Of a DNA stretch of 64,000 nt, positions 11,880 through 22,427 are shown piece by piece. The stretch lies in assembly GCA_011634665.1 (NCBI GenBank), contig WAEK01000004.1, positions 1,227,501 through 1,291,500 on the forward strand. Reading direction: 5' to 3'. The notes beneath the pieces are model-generated. The model saw nothing but the letters and a program-made list of their open reading frames with translations, made no database searches and was not told the origin of the DNA. Each line of letters opens with the position of its first letter. The stretch's first letter is position 1. A program made the position numbers and the translations under genes. Origin of the DNA: Mortierella sp. BCC40632. Taxonomy: Eukaryota > Mortierellomycota > Mortierellomycetes > Mortierellales > Mortierellaceae.

Positions 11880-12390
11880 GTTAAAAAAAAAAAATTAAAG
11901 GTACACTCAAATTTGCTCCGACCGAAGGGCGACGCTTTTCTGTCATCCATGGGAGTTTTTTTTTACCCTCTCCTCTAAACTAAGTTCCCTAGGTACTGAT
12001 ACTTGATGTTCCAAGTGAACGATTACCGTCTATATTTTCAATGCTTTGAGTATGTCCTTTTTTTGCAAGATAAATAAATAATATAATATAAAAATAAAGG
12101 ACTTTATAGTGTGTGAATGGGGAACTGGGGGACTGAGGGGAGTGAACAGGAGGATCGGAGGAACTAAAGGATCTGAAAAATGGGAAGAAAAGAAAGAAAA
12201 AAAGGGTAGGAAAGAATCCAAATTCGAACTAAGTAGTCTCTCTCCTTTTAGCAAAAAAAAAAAAAAAAAAAAGGCCAGTAGAATAAAACAATAACAATGG
12301 TGAGGCAACTAAAATCTGAGTGAAAGGGAGGGAGGGGAGAGAGTGTGTGAGGGAGGGAGAGAGGGAGAGGAAGGTCGGTTTCCTCTTTGT
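11880..12390. other. Convergent 3' intergenic region
   Basis: About 510 bp lie between the stop codons of the carotenoid oxygenase (+) and importin alpha (-). The stretch is A/T-rich near 12060-12110 with several AATAA-like elements, has an A-run near 12254-12272, and no coding content. It should hold both 3' UTRs and polyadenylation sites. Confidence 0.6.
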
Positions 12391-14615
12391 TTACTGAGCG
12401 TTAAAGTTGAATCCTCCCTGAGGAACATTAGCAGGCTGGAAAGCAAAGGTGCCGGTTTGAGCATCCAGTTGAGGACCAAGTCCTGTGTCCTCCTCCTCCT
12501 CATCTGGGAAATACCGATCAATGATGCTATACGCTTTCCTGTAAATCTCGCTGTTGCTGTGCGCCTGAAGGTTGTTGATCCTCTCCATACCTCCACACTC
12601 CTCAATGTACAAGCTATACTGGTTCACACCTCCAGTGGCCTCCTTCTCGAGCTCGCCAACCTTCAAAATGTTCTCCAGTCCGTCCAACGCAACCTGGATG
12701 ATCTTGTTGTCCATGCAGATCAAGATATCGCACAGAGGCTTGATGCATCCCTGGCTGACGAGGTACTTGATCTGATCAGGCATGTTCAAACCTCCCGAGG
12801 TAGCGTTCGAAATGGCCCAGCAGGCCTCCTTCTTGGTCTTAAAGTCCGCATTCTGGAGAATGTGGATCAATGGAGGAATAATGTTGGCGTCGATGACATT
12901 CTGAATCTGTGTAGATGTTCCTGCGGTAATGTTGGAGATGGTCCAGCACGCCTCCTTGCGAATGTTGTCCTTGGGGCTCGAGAGAAGAGCCAAGAAAGCC
13001 TGGAGTGCTCCGCTGTTGAGGATGACCTGGGTCTGAATATCATCTCCTGTAACAATGTTTCCGACAGAGCGAAGAGCAGGGGTCTGAACAGATGCCATGT
13101 GATGCATCAACAACTCGACAAGGCGACGGCAAACTCCAGACTCGATAACCGCCTGAATCTTTTCGTTGGGTCCATCGGAAAGATAGGACATAGCCCAGCA
13201 AGCGTCAATCAAGACTTCGTCATCTGTCGAGTGAATCAACTTGGCAAGAACGCCAAGAGCGGGCGAAATCTATAGAGAAGAGCAAACGCCACGGTCAATT
13301 AAACAAGAACGAACACGGAGTTGGTAGACAGCCAAGGACTCTATTTTTTTTTCCATTTCCCAAGTCTTTCAAGGTCATTACCAAGCTCCACTCTGGGGGA
13401 GGGTTCTTTCCACGGCAAAAGTTGGAAAGGGTCCAGGTTGCGTTTCTGAGCATCGAGAGCTTGTTGTTCTCATGAAGCAAGGCCAACAAGGGCATCAAGG
13501 CATTCTCACGGAGGACAGTGTCACGGCAGCGAGGGCTGTCACCAGCGATGTTTCCGAGCGCCCAAACAGCCTAGAGTAAAAGAGTGAATGGTGCCAAAAT
13601 GTTAGAAAGATATTATTCATGAAGAGACAACGGAACAACGAGATGCAACAAGAATGGGTGGGACGTTGGAGTTTCATGACTAACCTGCTCCTTGACATCA
13701 GCAACAGGGCTGCTCAAAAGCTCGACAAACAGTGGCACAGCACCAGCCTCGATCACATAGTGGGTCTGAGCAGAGGTTCCCGAGGCAATGTTGGTCAAAG
13801 CCCAAGCAGCCTCGAACTAGCAGAGTAATAAAGGGAGTAAAAAGAAAAGCAGAGAGAAAAAGAGAAAAAGAGAAGAGAGAAGGCTCAGTACCGACGCATC
13901 TGTACCACAGCATTGCTACCTCAACCTAAAGACGGATGCTTCAAAAACGAACCTGGACCACAGCATGAGGAGAGCGCAAGAATTCGACAAAACGGGGGAC
14001 GACGCCGCAGCGGATAACCTCATCAATAGGAGGGTTGCGCTCCTTGGAAAGCAACTTTCGGAAGCGAGTTGTCGCAGCCAGCTGGTCATCCACATTATCA
14101 GACATGACTCCCTGGACCATTGCGGGGAGCTGCTCAAAAAACTATCGGGTTGGGCGTAAACAAAGGGGTTCAAAAGAGTTAGCTGTCTAGAGCTCTTTTC
14201 TTTTCTTTTCTTTTTTTCTGGCTTGGAATCATCTAGTAAGCCTCTTCCATGTGGAGTGAAGCACCAATCTGGAATCTGGATTGTCCTAGTCTCCAGTGAT
14301 TGTTCTTGGCTGGTCCACATCGTTGACGTCGGATGTTTAGAATCCACTCTTTGTTTTCTTTTCTTTTCTAATTTTTTTTTTCTTTTTTCTTTTTTCTTTT
14401 TTTACCTGATGCGAGGCAGCGACCACACTCTCGTCCTCAGATTCCTCAGAATCAGCAGCAATGGCAAGGTTACGACGCTTGGAGAGATTCTCCTCACGCT
14501 TTTGCTTTCGCAGCTCCACATTAAGCTCATTGCGGTTGCGACGCAATTCCTCGGGCTTGAAGGCACTCTTGGCCTTAAAGTTCTGGGAACGATGCTCCGG
14601 CATTCCTCTGTCCAT
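12391..14615 (-). CDS. SRP1: Importin subunit alpha (karyopherin alpha), 532 aa
   Basis: Five exons on the minus strand: 14615-14406, 14141-13953, 13816-13685, 13570-13382 and 13269-12391, all joined at phase 0. Importin alpha binds classical nuclear localisation signals in cargo and links them to importin beta for nuclear import. Residues about 1-70 form the importin-beta-binding domain, with basic clusters [18 protein letters not shown] and LSKRRN. Armadillo repeats follow, with the Trp...Asn NLS-binding array visible in [41 protein letters not shown] and WAISNATSG. The tail has an acidic run (PDEEEEDTG) and ends in a Phe/Asn-rich sequence. Length matches the family. The start is supported by the usual short Met-...[14 protein letters not shown] lead. 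Confidence 0.97.
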
Positions 14616-16365
14616 GTTTGCTTCGATGTTGGGTGGGGGGAGGGGTGAGGTGAGGTTGTTCGGTGGATAAGAGTGGCAAAGCTATTGTGGGGCCGTTCTT
14701 TTTTCTGCTCCCTTGGGGTTTCTGGAGAGGAAGAAAGAGAGACAAAGACAAGAGAAGCAAGAGTTAAGTGAGATAGAGCGGGATAACGGTGGCAAATGAG
14801 CAAATGGCAGAAGGACAAGGGGATGACTACATGCTTGCAGCAAGCAGACAGGCAGGGCTTGTGGTGATCAATAACAACAACAGAAAGAAAATAAAAAAAA
14901 AAGGGCGTCTTCTTACAGGATGGAGATGAAGGATGGGTCCACAGAGAGAGAGAGAGAGAGAAAGAGAAAGAGAGATGAAGGGAGGGAACAAAGCAAATCG
15001 AGCTTTCAGGGGAGAAGAAGTTTTTTCAAACCGAGGGTGACGTGAACACAAAGCCATTTTTTTTTTCCCTTCCGTTTCAGAGAGAGAAAGTAGGGCTTCA
15101 GAGGACATGACGGCGACCCCCTAAAACTGCCAATCGCTGCAGCGAAAATCTTGGACGCACAACAGGGGCCTTCCACCAACCACCAAAGCCTATCCACCCC
15201 CACCCACTCACTATGGGCCAAGTATGGAAACATACTCCGTAGAAAGAAGGACTGATCCATCAAACACATGCATCCTGCTTTGTCAACCCGGTATCCAGTC
15301 CTTCTTAGCCAGCAGTCCTTTCACTCTTTGGGTTCTCATGGCTCCTCCACTAGCCCTCCACTCAGTCAGCCCTGTCCTTCAACTCTCTTCTATTAGCACC
15401 AAGGGTGAGCCATCCGGTTCTACAAAGCTAGCTGAAGACACTCCAGTAACTGGTCCATGAGTGGCGCGGCGACACAGTGGAGCCGGATGGCGCTACATTT
15501 TTTTTTTTTTTTTTGTATTTAGCAGCGCCACCAAACGACAGCCTCACATGTTGACGGTGTTCGGGTATTGGTGGCAAACAAGCTCCAGGACAGGGACCGT
15601 CCCTTCGAGTCCAGTCTCCTGTGGTGGCGTCAAGCGCAGCTACGAGCTAATGGCAGTCGATACGAGCGGTCTGTGCCGTGACCAGGCACGGTTACTCCAA
15701 CGTCCATGCCTTTTGCTATTACCGCCTCGGACTCTCTCCTCTCTCCTCTTTCTCCTCTTTATTTCTCTCTCTTTCTCTCTCCCTTCATCTGGTTGCTCAA
15801 ACTCCGAGCCACCGAGGTCACTTGGCTCAGTTTCCACCAGCACATCTCGTCTGTCGTCTGTCGTTTGTCCTAAACAGTCGTGCTGAGCGCTCGGGCAAAT
15901 GTATGGGCTCCAGAGAGGAGAGAGTTAGAGAGAGTGTGTGTAGGGTGTTTGGACAATGGTATTCCCACAAGGCAGTCATGCCTTGGTCGACATGCCTCCT
16001 GAGAACAGGGGTGATAGACAAATGACAAGATGCACAAAGAATGGCGTCCATGTGGAACAGAGTCAGGATGAAATGAAGCTAAAGCATGCAGCCATGAGGT
16101 CAATTTAGGTCAAAAGGATGGATAATAGCAAGGTCAAAGTCAAAGTCAAAGTCTAAGTCAAAAAAAGTCAAAAAAAAAAAGACACGTTCAAACGCCACAT
16201 GCAAGTCCTCTTTCTCTCTTTCTCCCAGACCTTGTTCCTCATCCCACAATCCCCACCTCAATAACGCGATATCCCCATCTTCCTTCAGGGCAACACTCCG
16301 ATCGACTCGCATCTCTCAAGCATCCCGCCACCCTTACCTTTTCTTCATCCTCTAGCCTCCTCCAC
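14616..16365. promoter_or_regulatory. Divergent promoter region, importin alpha / OSR1-like kinase
   Basis: About 1.75 kb separates the two divergent start codons. Next to importin alpha (14700-15085) the plus strand is GA-rich, so its sense strand is pyrimidine-rich. Near the kinase a hexamer-like AAAGTC tandem sits at about 16130-16175, and CT-rich DNA precedes the kinase start. No protein gene or RNA gene is supported in between. Confidence 0.5.
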
Positions 16366-19300
16366 ATGGAACGCATCTCTTCATCCGGCTCGGTCAAGCG
16401 ACCTAGCAGCGTCCACAGCGGATCTGGATACATTTCCACGTCGCCCATCGGAAGTCTCGCACCCGTCTCGACTGGGCCTCATGATGACGGCTTTTCTAAC
16501 AATCCAGAGGACTACGACATTCGCCAGGCAATCGGTAGGGCTGAAGTCAGCCATTTGTCTCTGCTCCATGTGTTTGTGCTCTGGTCCTCACCCACTCTCC
16601 TGTCTTCTTGGGGTTGGCTTCTCTTCCAGGATATGGTTCGTCTGCGGTCGTGTACAATGCCTACTACAAGCCGCTTAACAAGCGAGTGGCCATCAAGGTC
16701 ATCGACCTGGATATGTTCGAGAGGAACCAGATTGACGAACTGAGACGGGAGACCCAAGTCATGGCACTTTGCAAACACCCAAACGTTTTACGCGTCAATG
16801 GAGCTTTTGTGGCCGATAGCAAACTCAACATTGTTACGCCATATCTCTCTGCAGGCAAGTTGCAGTTGATGCGATCTCATCTTGCTTTCACCACCACCAG
16901 CGGGTCTCGGACTTGGACCTTCAGTGCCCCCGGAATATCGGCTGCTTACTTTTCTCGCTATCTCTGTGCTTTGTCCTCTCACAGGCTCTTGTCTCGACAT
17001 CATGAAAACTGCTCATCCGGATGGTCTTGACGAGATCTCCATCGCTACTATCCTTAAACAGGCTCTACAGGGACTAGACTACCTCCATAAGAACGGCCAC
17101 ATCCACAGGCAAGTCAGGACAATTTGAACAAAGGGTCATGTCATTTTTTTTTCCTCCCGACAAGACAAAGATGACAATTGAACCAACTGACGTCTTTATT
17201 GCTTCCCTCCTCCTCCCCCTGCCATCTCAGAGACGTAAAGGCAGGAAATCTTTTGGTAGATGAGGATGGCACGGTCATGTTGGCAGACTTTGGCGTGTCG
17301 TCATCCCTAATGGAGAATGGCGATAGACGAGGCATGCGAAAAACTTTTGTCGGCACGCCATGCTGGATGGCACCTGAGGTCATGGAGCAAGCTGGATATG
17401 ACTATAAGGCTGATATCTGGAGCTTTGGCATTACAGCAATCGAACTGGCCACAGGCCATGCTCCCTTTGCCAAGTACCCGCCTATCAAGGTATGTTATCC
17501 GATGGTCTATCTGAAGCATCTGTCTTATAGCCCTTTTTAGTTCAACCCAATCTGTCATGTCATGGGATCTAACAATTTTTTTTCTTTCTCCATGATAATG
17601 TAGGTCCTTATGTTGACGCTCTCAAACGACCCGCCAACATTGGACCGCGAAAATACAAAACATCGATACTCGAAAATGCTAAAAGAGATGATAGACAGCT
17701 GTCTCCAAAAGGATCCGTCAAGAAGGTATCGAACAGTGCATTTCCTCAATTCAACCATTCGCTCTCCTTTGGTCACTCATTTTGTTCTAAACCCGTGGGA
17801 AGCTTCAACACTCAGCTCACCATCTTGCTTTTGGCTGTTGACCAAATAGACCCTCGGCAGAGAAACTTCTGACCCATTCATTCTTTAAGCAGGCCAAGAA
17901 AAAGACACATCTTGTCACAGGCCTCCTTCACAATCTGCCTCCACTTGAACAACGTCCTCCAAAGAGTACGTATTGTATTTGTGTAAAAGTGGCCCATACT
18001 TTGGTACGCTGAAAGGACTTGTGGTTTAAGCTATTTCCTCTCCTACCCCCTTCATTTGGTATTCGTAGAGGCAGCGCCCAAGGCCGCCCTCCCACAAAAA
18101 GGAGTGTCATGGGATTTTGACGCAGACGACTCCGAAGATATTGTACAGAAAGCAGAACCCGACTCTGCGCACCGGCCACGCATTGTTACTTTTGATACCT
18201 CAGAAGGCCCAGCATCTTACCCCTCGTCGGAAGCGACCTCTCATTATGGGACATCTGGAAACTCACATGTGGATCTAAGGGGGCCTGACGGTCTAGTAGA
18301 GAACGGACTGCCTCCTCAACCAACCAGCTCTCTTTCCAGTCAAGGAAGTGACAAACCGATGAAAAAGTCTCGCTTTGTCATTGAGGAATCCGTGAGCCCT
18401 GCGGTTTTATCCCCCAATCCTGGATACTCAGAATTGAGTCCTTCTTCGACTGGACCTGTCTCTCCCGCCCCTACAGCCCTCGCCGCAAGTGCTAACCAAC
18501 CCGGGCAAAACCTGCACGGGCTTGGGGTGACAGCCCATGCTGGTGACGGCGTAGCGGCTGCAGAAGTCAAGAAGGGTCGTTTTAGTGTCAAAGACACGAC
18601 AGTCAGCATGCCTTCGCCCATACTTGCGGGTATGAAGGTGGCCGATAAAGATTCCCACCCTTCGCCTTCTCGAAGTCTATCTTCCTCTCCTGTCGAAGGA
18701 GCGCATGACAGCATCCATGCTAGTACACCATTGGAGCTGCAGCAAGGACAGTTAGGTACTTTTACGCATGTACTCTTCTGGAATGTATCTTGGGATTATG
18801 CTTTGTCGTGAAATCATGGACTGAGAGCTAGCCTCGCTCAATCACTCCTCCCTTCTTCCTCTTGACTCTGTTAGAACGAAGATCGAGATTCGAGGTCCAT
18901 CATAGCCATACTCCAGCTTTACCCACTAATGGTGCCAACGTTGGGTCACCTATTCTAACTGCCTCTCAAGTCAGTGCGCCTCTCTCGAGGGAGCCATCTC
19001 AATCAAGAGTATCCGAAGAAATACCGAAGGAATCCTTGGCGACCAAAGCTTCACGCTTTAGTGTAGAACCAACACAAGCTCTGCATGATGCAGTAGTATC
19101 GGGAGCCATCAGCGGACTAAACTCGTCTACGGGAACCCCTAATCCTTCGCAAGGAAAACGTAGTCGGTTCCAAGTATCCAATGTTGAAGGGCGATCTGTT
19201 GATGCAGTGGCAGGTAAGCTTATCTGATTCTTCTTTTTTTTTTTCTTTCTTTTCTTTTTCTTTTTCTTTTTCTCTTTTCTGCAAAATGTCATGGGCTGAC

Positions 19301-19727
19301 AGATGCCCTGTATGTTCTATTGTCAACAGCTGAAGCCTCATGTTCTCCTAATTCGACACCTAATTCATCTCCTTCCGGATCTCTCTTGCGGGGACAAGGG
19401 TCATTGATTGAAGCCCAAGGCATCCATTCGGTTCATGCCCATCTGGATACACTTTATCGTCAGAACGAACAACAGCGTGCGATCATTACAGAGTTGTTTG
19501 CAGGACTTGGTATTAAAACGAGTCCAGAAACGTCGCAATCGACAACAGCAACAACAACGACATCGACGACGACGACGACTAGTTCGAGTGGTAGTGCACA
19601 TCGGCAGGAGGGCAATGTGATGAGTCTGGAGAAACAACTCCAGCTGACCATTCGTGAGAATGATAGTCTTCGGAGAGAAAACGAAGCCTTGAAGCGAGAG
19701 CTTGAGCGTTTGCGTCGAGGATTCTAA
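16366..19727 (+). CDS. Ste20-family protein kinase, OSR1/SPAK/Fray-like, with RFx[V/I] tail motifs, 812 aa
   Basis: Nine exons: 16366-16534, 16630-16854, 16985-17108, 17231-17489, 17604-17725, 17850-17965, 18069-18755, 18875-19213 and 19330-19727. Introns 2 and 3 start with GC. The catalytic domain (residues about 50-330) has RVAIKVID (ATP lysine), HIHRDVKAGN (catalytic loop), LADFGVSS (Mg loop) and the activation segment [14 protein letters not shown]. With [16 protein letters not shown] and [11 protein letters not shown] it resembles OSR1/SPAK/Fray kinases, which act in osmotic and ion-transport signalling in animals. After the kinase comes SWDFDADD, a candidate WxF element for an MO25-type partner. 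The long disordered tail carries SRFVI, GRFSV, SRFEV, SRFSV and SRFQV (Arg 440, 509, 572, 628, 665). Two coiled-coil segments end the protein ([12 protein letters not shown] and a final leucine-rich helix). No C-terminal CCT domain was recognised. AATAAA lies at about 19870. Confidence 0.93.
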
Positions 19728-20715
19728 TTTAGTAGTCATCGTAGTAAGACCTGAATATCTTTTACTTTTGCTCATTTTCAAACTTATCCTGTTTACTCTC
19801 TCTCTCTTTCTCTCTTCTTTTTCTTCTCATTGTGTACCCTATGTGATACATAATTTGAGGGCAAGGACAAATAAAACCGCGTGTAGAAAAACATTGCACC
19901 CATGGAGAGAGGAATTTTTTTTTTCTCACCCCTGACTCTTCCTCTTTGCCAGCATCCTAATCTCGAGAGAAGACTCTTCAATTTTGCCAGACAGGAAACC
20001 AGAGACAACCAGGAAAAATGACTTTAATAGAAGGAAAAGAGTTGATGCGTCTGTTGTCTCACCATGTCATACAAAAAGAGAGAGAGAGAAAAAAAGGCGC
20101 GTTCTTTTCCGGAGGGTGAAGGTCGCGGGTCAAATGCCAGATGAGGTAAAAGGGATAAGGGTGGGGGAGTATATATGCAGAAGCCCCACGTGGCTGCATA
20201 AAGTGCTGAGCCAGCCCTTCTTCCTGGAAAATCGACGCGTAAAAAAAAAAAATCCCACCTCGATGTTCTGGCTTTGGCTAGTACCAGACTCTGGTTCATT
20301 GCGACTTTTCGTCTAGTCCTCATTTGAGAACAGCTGCAACATTGCCTATCAAAGTCCCCGAGGTGGCGTGCCATTTTTTTTTCTTTCCTTGCAATGCACT
20401 CTCCAGGGGTATTATGCACAGGCTGGTTTGGCGTCTGACAAAAGAAAAGAAAAGAAAGAAAGAAAAAGAGGGCAATCAAATTTACTGCTTTGTTGTGTAT
20501 GGCAAGGGTTGCATTTGGCTAATCCTTTAGCATTTGCCTTTGTACTCTCCTCCAGCCACTTTCTTGGAAGAGACAATCACGATCTTCCCACACACTGAGC
20601 ATTTGAAGGACGAACTTTTCTTAACTCTTGATTCTTTTTTTTTTTTCTTTCTCGCCACTCCTTCTTGTCTACTCCCTACCCAAAACTTTCAAAGAACAAA
20701 AGAAAGAAAGAAACC
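19728..20715. other. Intergenic region upstream of the ISC1-like gene
   Basis: Just under 1 kb between two plus-strand genes. It contains the kinase 3' end, with an AATAAA at about 19870, and the promoter of the phospholipase gene. A TATATA stretch near 20170 is too far from the start codon at 20716 to be its obvious TATA box unless a leader intron exists. No gene was seen. Confidence 0.5.
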
Positions 20716-22427
20716 ATGCACGAAAATGAGGTTCTCTCGGTCCTGACACTCAATTGTTGGTATGGACCAAAGAAAAAAGGAATTTAAGGTTGACCAAAGT
20801 CGATATTTCGGAAATGAAAGAAAGAGGACTTTCTCAAAAGATTGACATATTGGAATTGTTTTTTTTGCCATAGGGGCCTGTATTGGTCTAAAGCTCGGGA
20901 GGCCAGAATTACCGCCATTGGCGCCCACCTTTCGGATCCTGTGCACAAATATGATTTGGTTGGGTTACAAGAAATCTGGAGAGAGGAAGATTACCAGCGT
21001 ATCTGTAACCTGACCAAGGGAACCTTGCCCTATTCCAGACATTGGGCCAGCGGTATCGATGGTTCGGGTTTGGTGATCTTATCCAAGTTCCCTATCCTGG
21101 AGACGTCTGTCCGACGTTTCCAACTCAATGGAGATCCAGCAGGGATCTTTCATGGCGACTGGTTTGATGGAAAGAGCTGTGTGAGTGCTGTGATCTCGCA
21201 TCCTCAAGGAGAGATTGTGCTCCTGAATACCCATGTAAGTCTCTGCCAAAGTCTAATTTTTGACGGAGTTTAGTAAAAAAAAAAATATCTCTCTGACAGA
21301 TCCCTTGAGGTGCTCCTCCACATCCACACACACACACTCTCCTCTCTAGCTCCATGCTACATATGATTCGAATAGCACCAAGGACCGCTACCTTGGATGC
21401 AGGGTTTCCCAAGCCTGGGAAGTTGCTTCGACCATCCGGTCAAACCTGAATCATAGCCCATTAGTCATTGCGGTAAATCGACATGAACCTAATTGCATTT
21501 TCGGTAGAATCATGACCATTGATCCTCATTCCTTCCTCTGGGTGTAACCACTCACACATTTTTCCACAAACATCAAATACACAAACCCGTCCCCTCGTGT
21601 CTTAGCTTGGTGACTTTAATAGCGCACCAGACAGTCTTGTCTCAAAACTTGTCAAGAACTATGGCACGTTGACAGATACCTGGGAACAGATCCATCTGGC
21701 TAGTCCACCTCCCAAAACTGGTCTCACTCCTCAAGATGGTGTTGATCGACTCGGCATCACCTGTGATACCCCTCTGAATGGTTGGACCAGCAATGCTGCT
21801 GCTTGGCCCAACCATTGGACAGGTAGTAAGATTGGTGAACGACTTGACTATATCTATTACAAGGCTTCGGCACAACTCTGTTGTACTGATGTACGAGTCA
21901 TTCTTCAGGAGAAGGTTCCTTTACCAGGTTCTGGAAAGGCACCACAGAATGTGAGCGATCATTTTGCGGTCCATGCTCAGTTCTCGATCCGACCACCTTC
22001 TTCTTCTCCTTCACACCCACATTCGACAGGTGGGGCTTCGCCGACTTCACCCACTCCTCAACGAAGCAAAAAGCGGGATCTGGATGCTCAAACCATTGAC
22101 GATATTGAACATGCTCAGTTTTTGATGAACCAACAACTTATCAAAATGCGTTCCAAGCGGAATCGAGCCATTTGGATGTGGACCTTGTTCTTCAAGTTGT
22201 TGATTGTCTTGTTGTGGGTGGTGGGGTATAAGCAATGGTTGGAGACTTGGATTGATTCCCCATGGTCTTGGATTCTGTTGTCCTTTGGTGTAGCCTGGTG
22301 TGCGTCCTTGGCGACCATGTTTTATTTTTATGGGTTCATTCACTGTTCGGAAGCGATTTCATCTTATACGTCGTTTATTGAAGAGCTGAAGACAGTCCAG
22401 GACAATGGTCATGTCCTTCATCAATGA
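20716..22427 (+). CDS. ISC1: Inositol phosphosphingolipid phospholipase C (neutral sphingomyelinase family), 449 aa
   Basis: Four exons: 20716-20759, 20874-21234, 21350-21472 and 21606-22427. The first exon is only 44 bases and encodes VLSVLTLNCW, the conserved N-terminal strand of the endonuclease/exonuclease/phosphatase fold. Later signature residues are GLQEIW (metal-binding Glu), HGDWFDGKSC, LNTHLHATYD, ALGDFNSAPDS and VSDHFAVHAQ (catalytic Asp-His). The C-terminus has two hydrophobic helices, near WTLFFKLLIVLLWVVGY and WILLSFGVAWCASLATMFYF, as in yeast Isc1, which anchors to ER and mitochondrial membranes. Isc1 hydrolyses inositol phosphosphingolipids to ceramide. The ATG at 20716 follows an AC-rich context and is the only one that supplies the conserved first strand. 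Confidence 0.94.

Noticed and set aside
19500..19620. CAG/ACG-rich stretch as an expanded-triplet tract
   Set aside because: It is short, mixed in sequence and encodes a Thr/Ser linker before the kinase's final coiled coil, so it is ordinary disordered linker.
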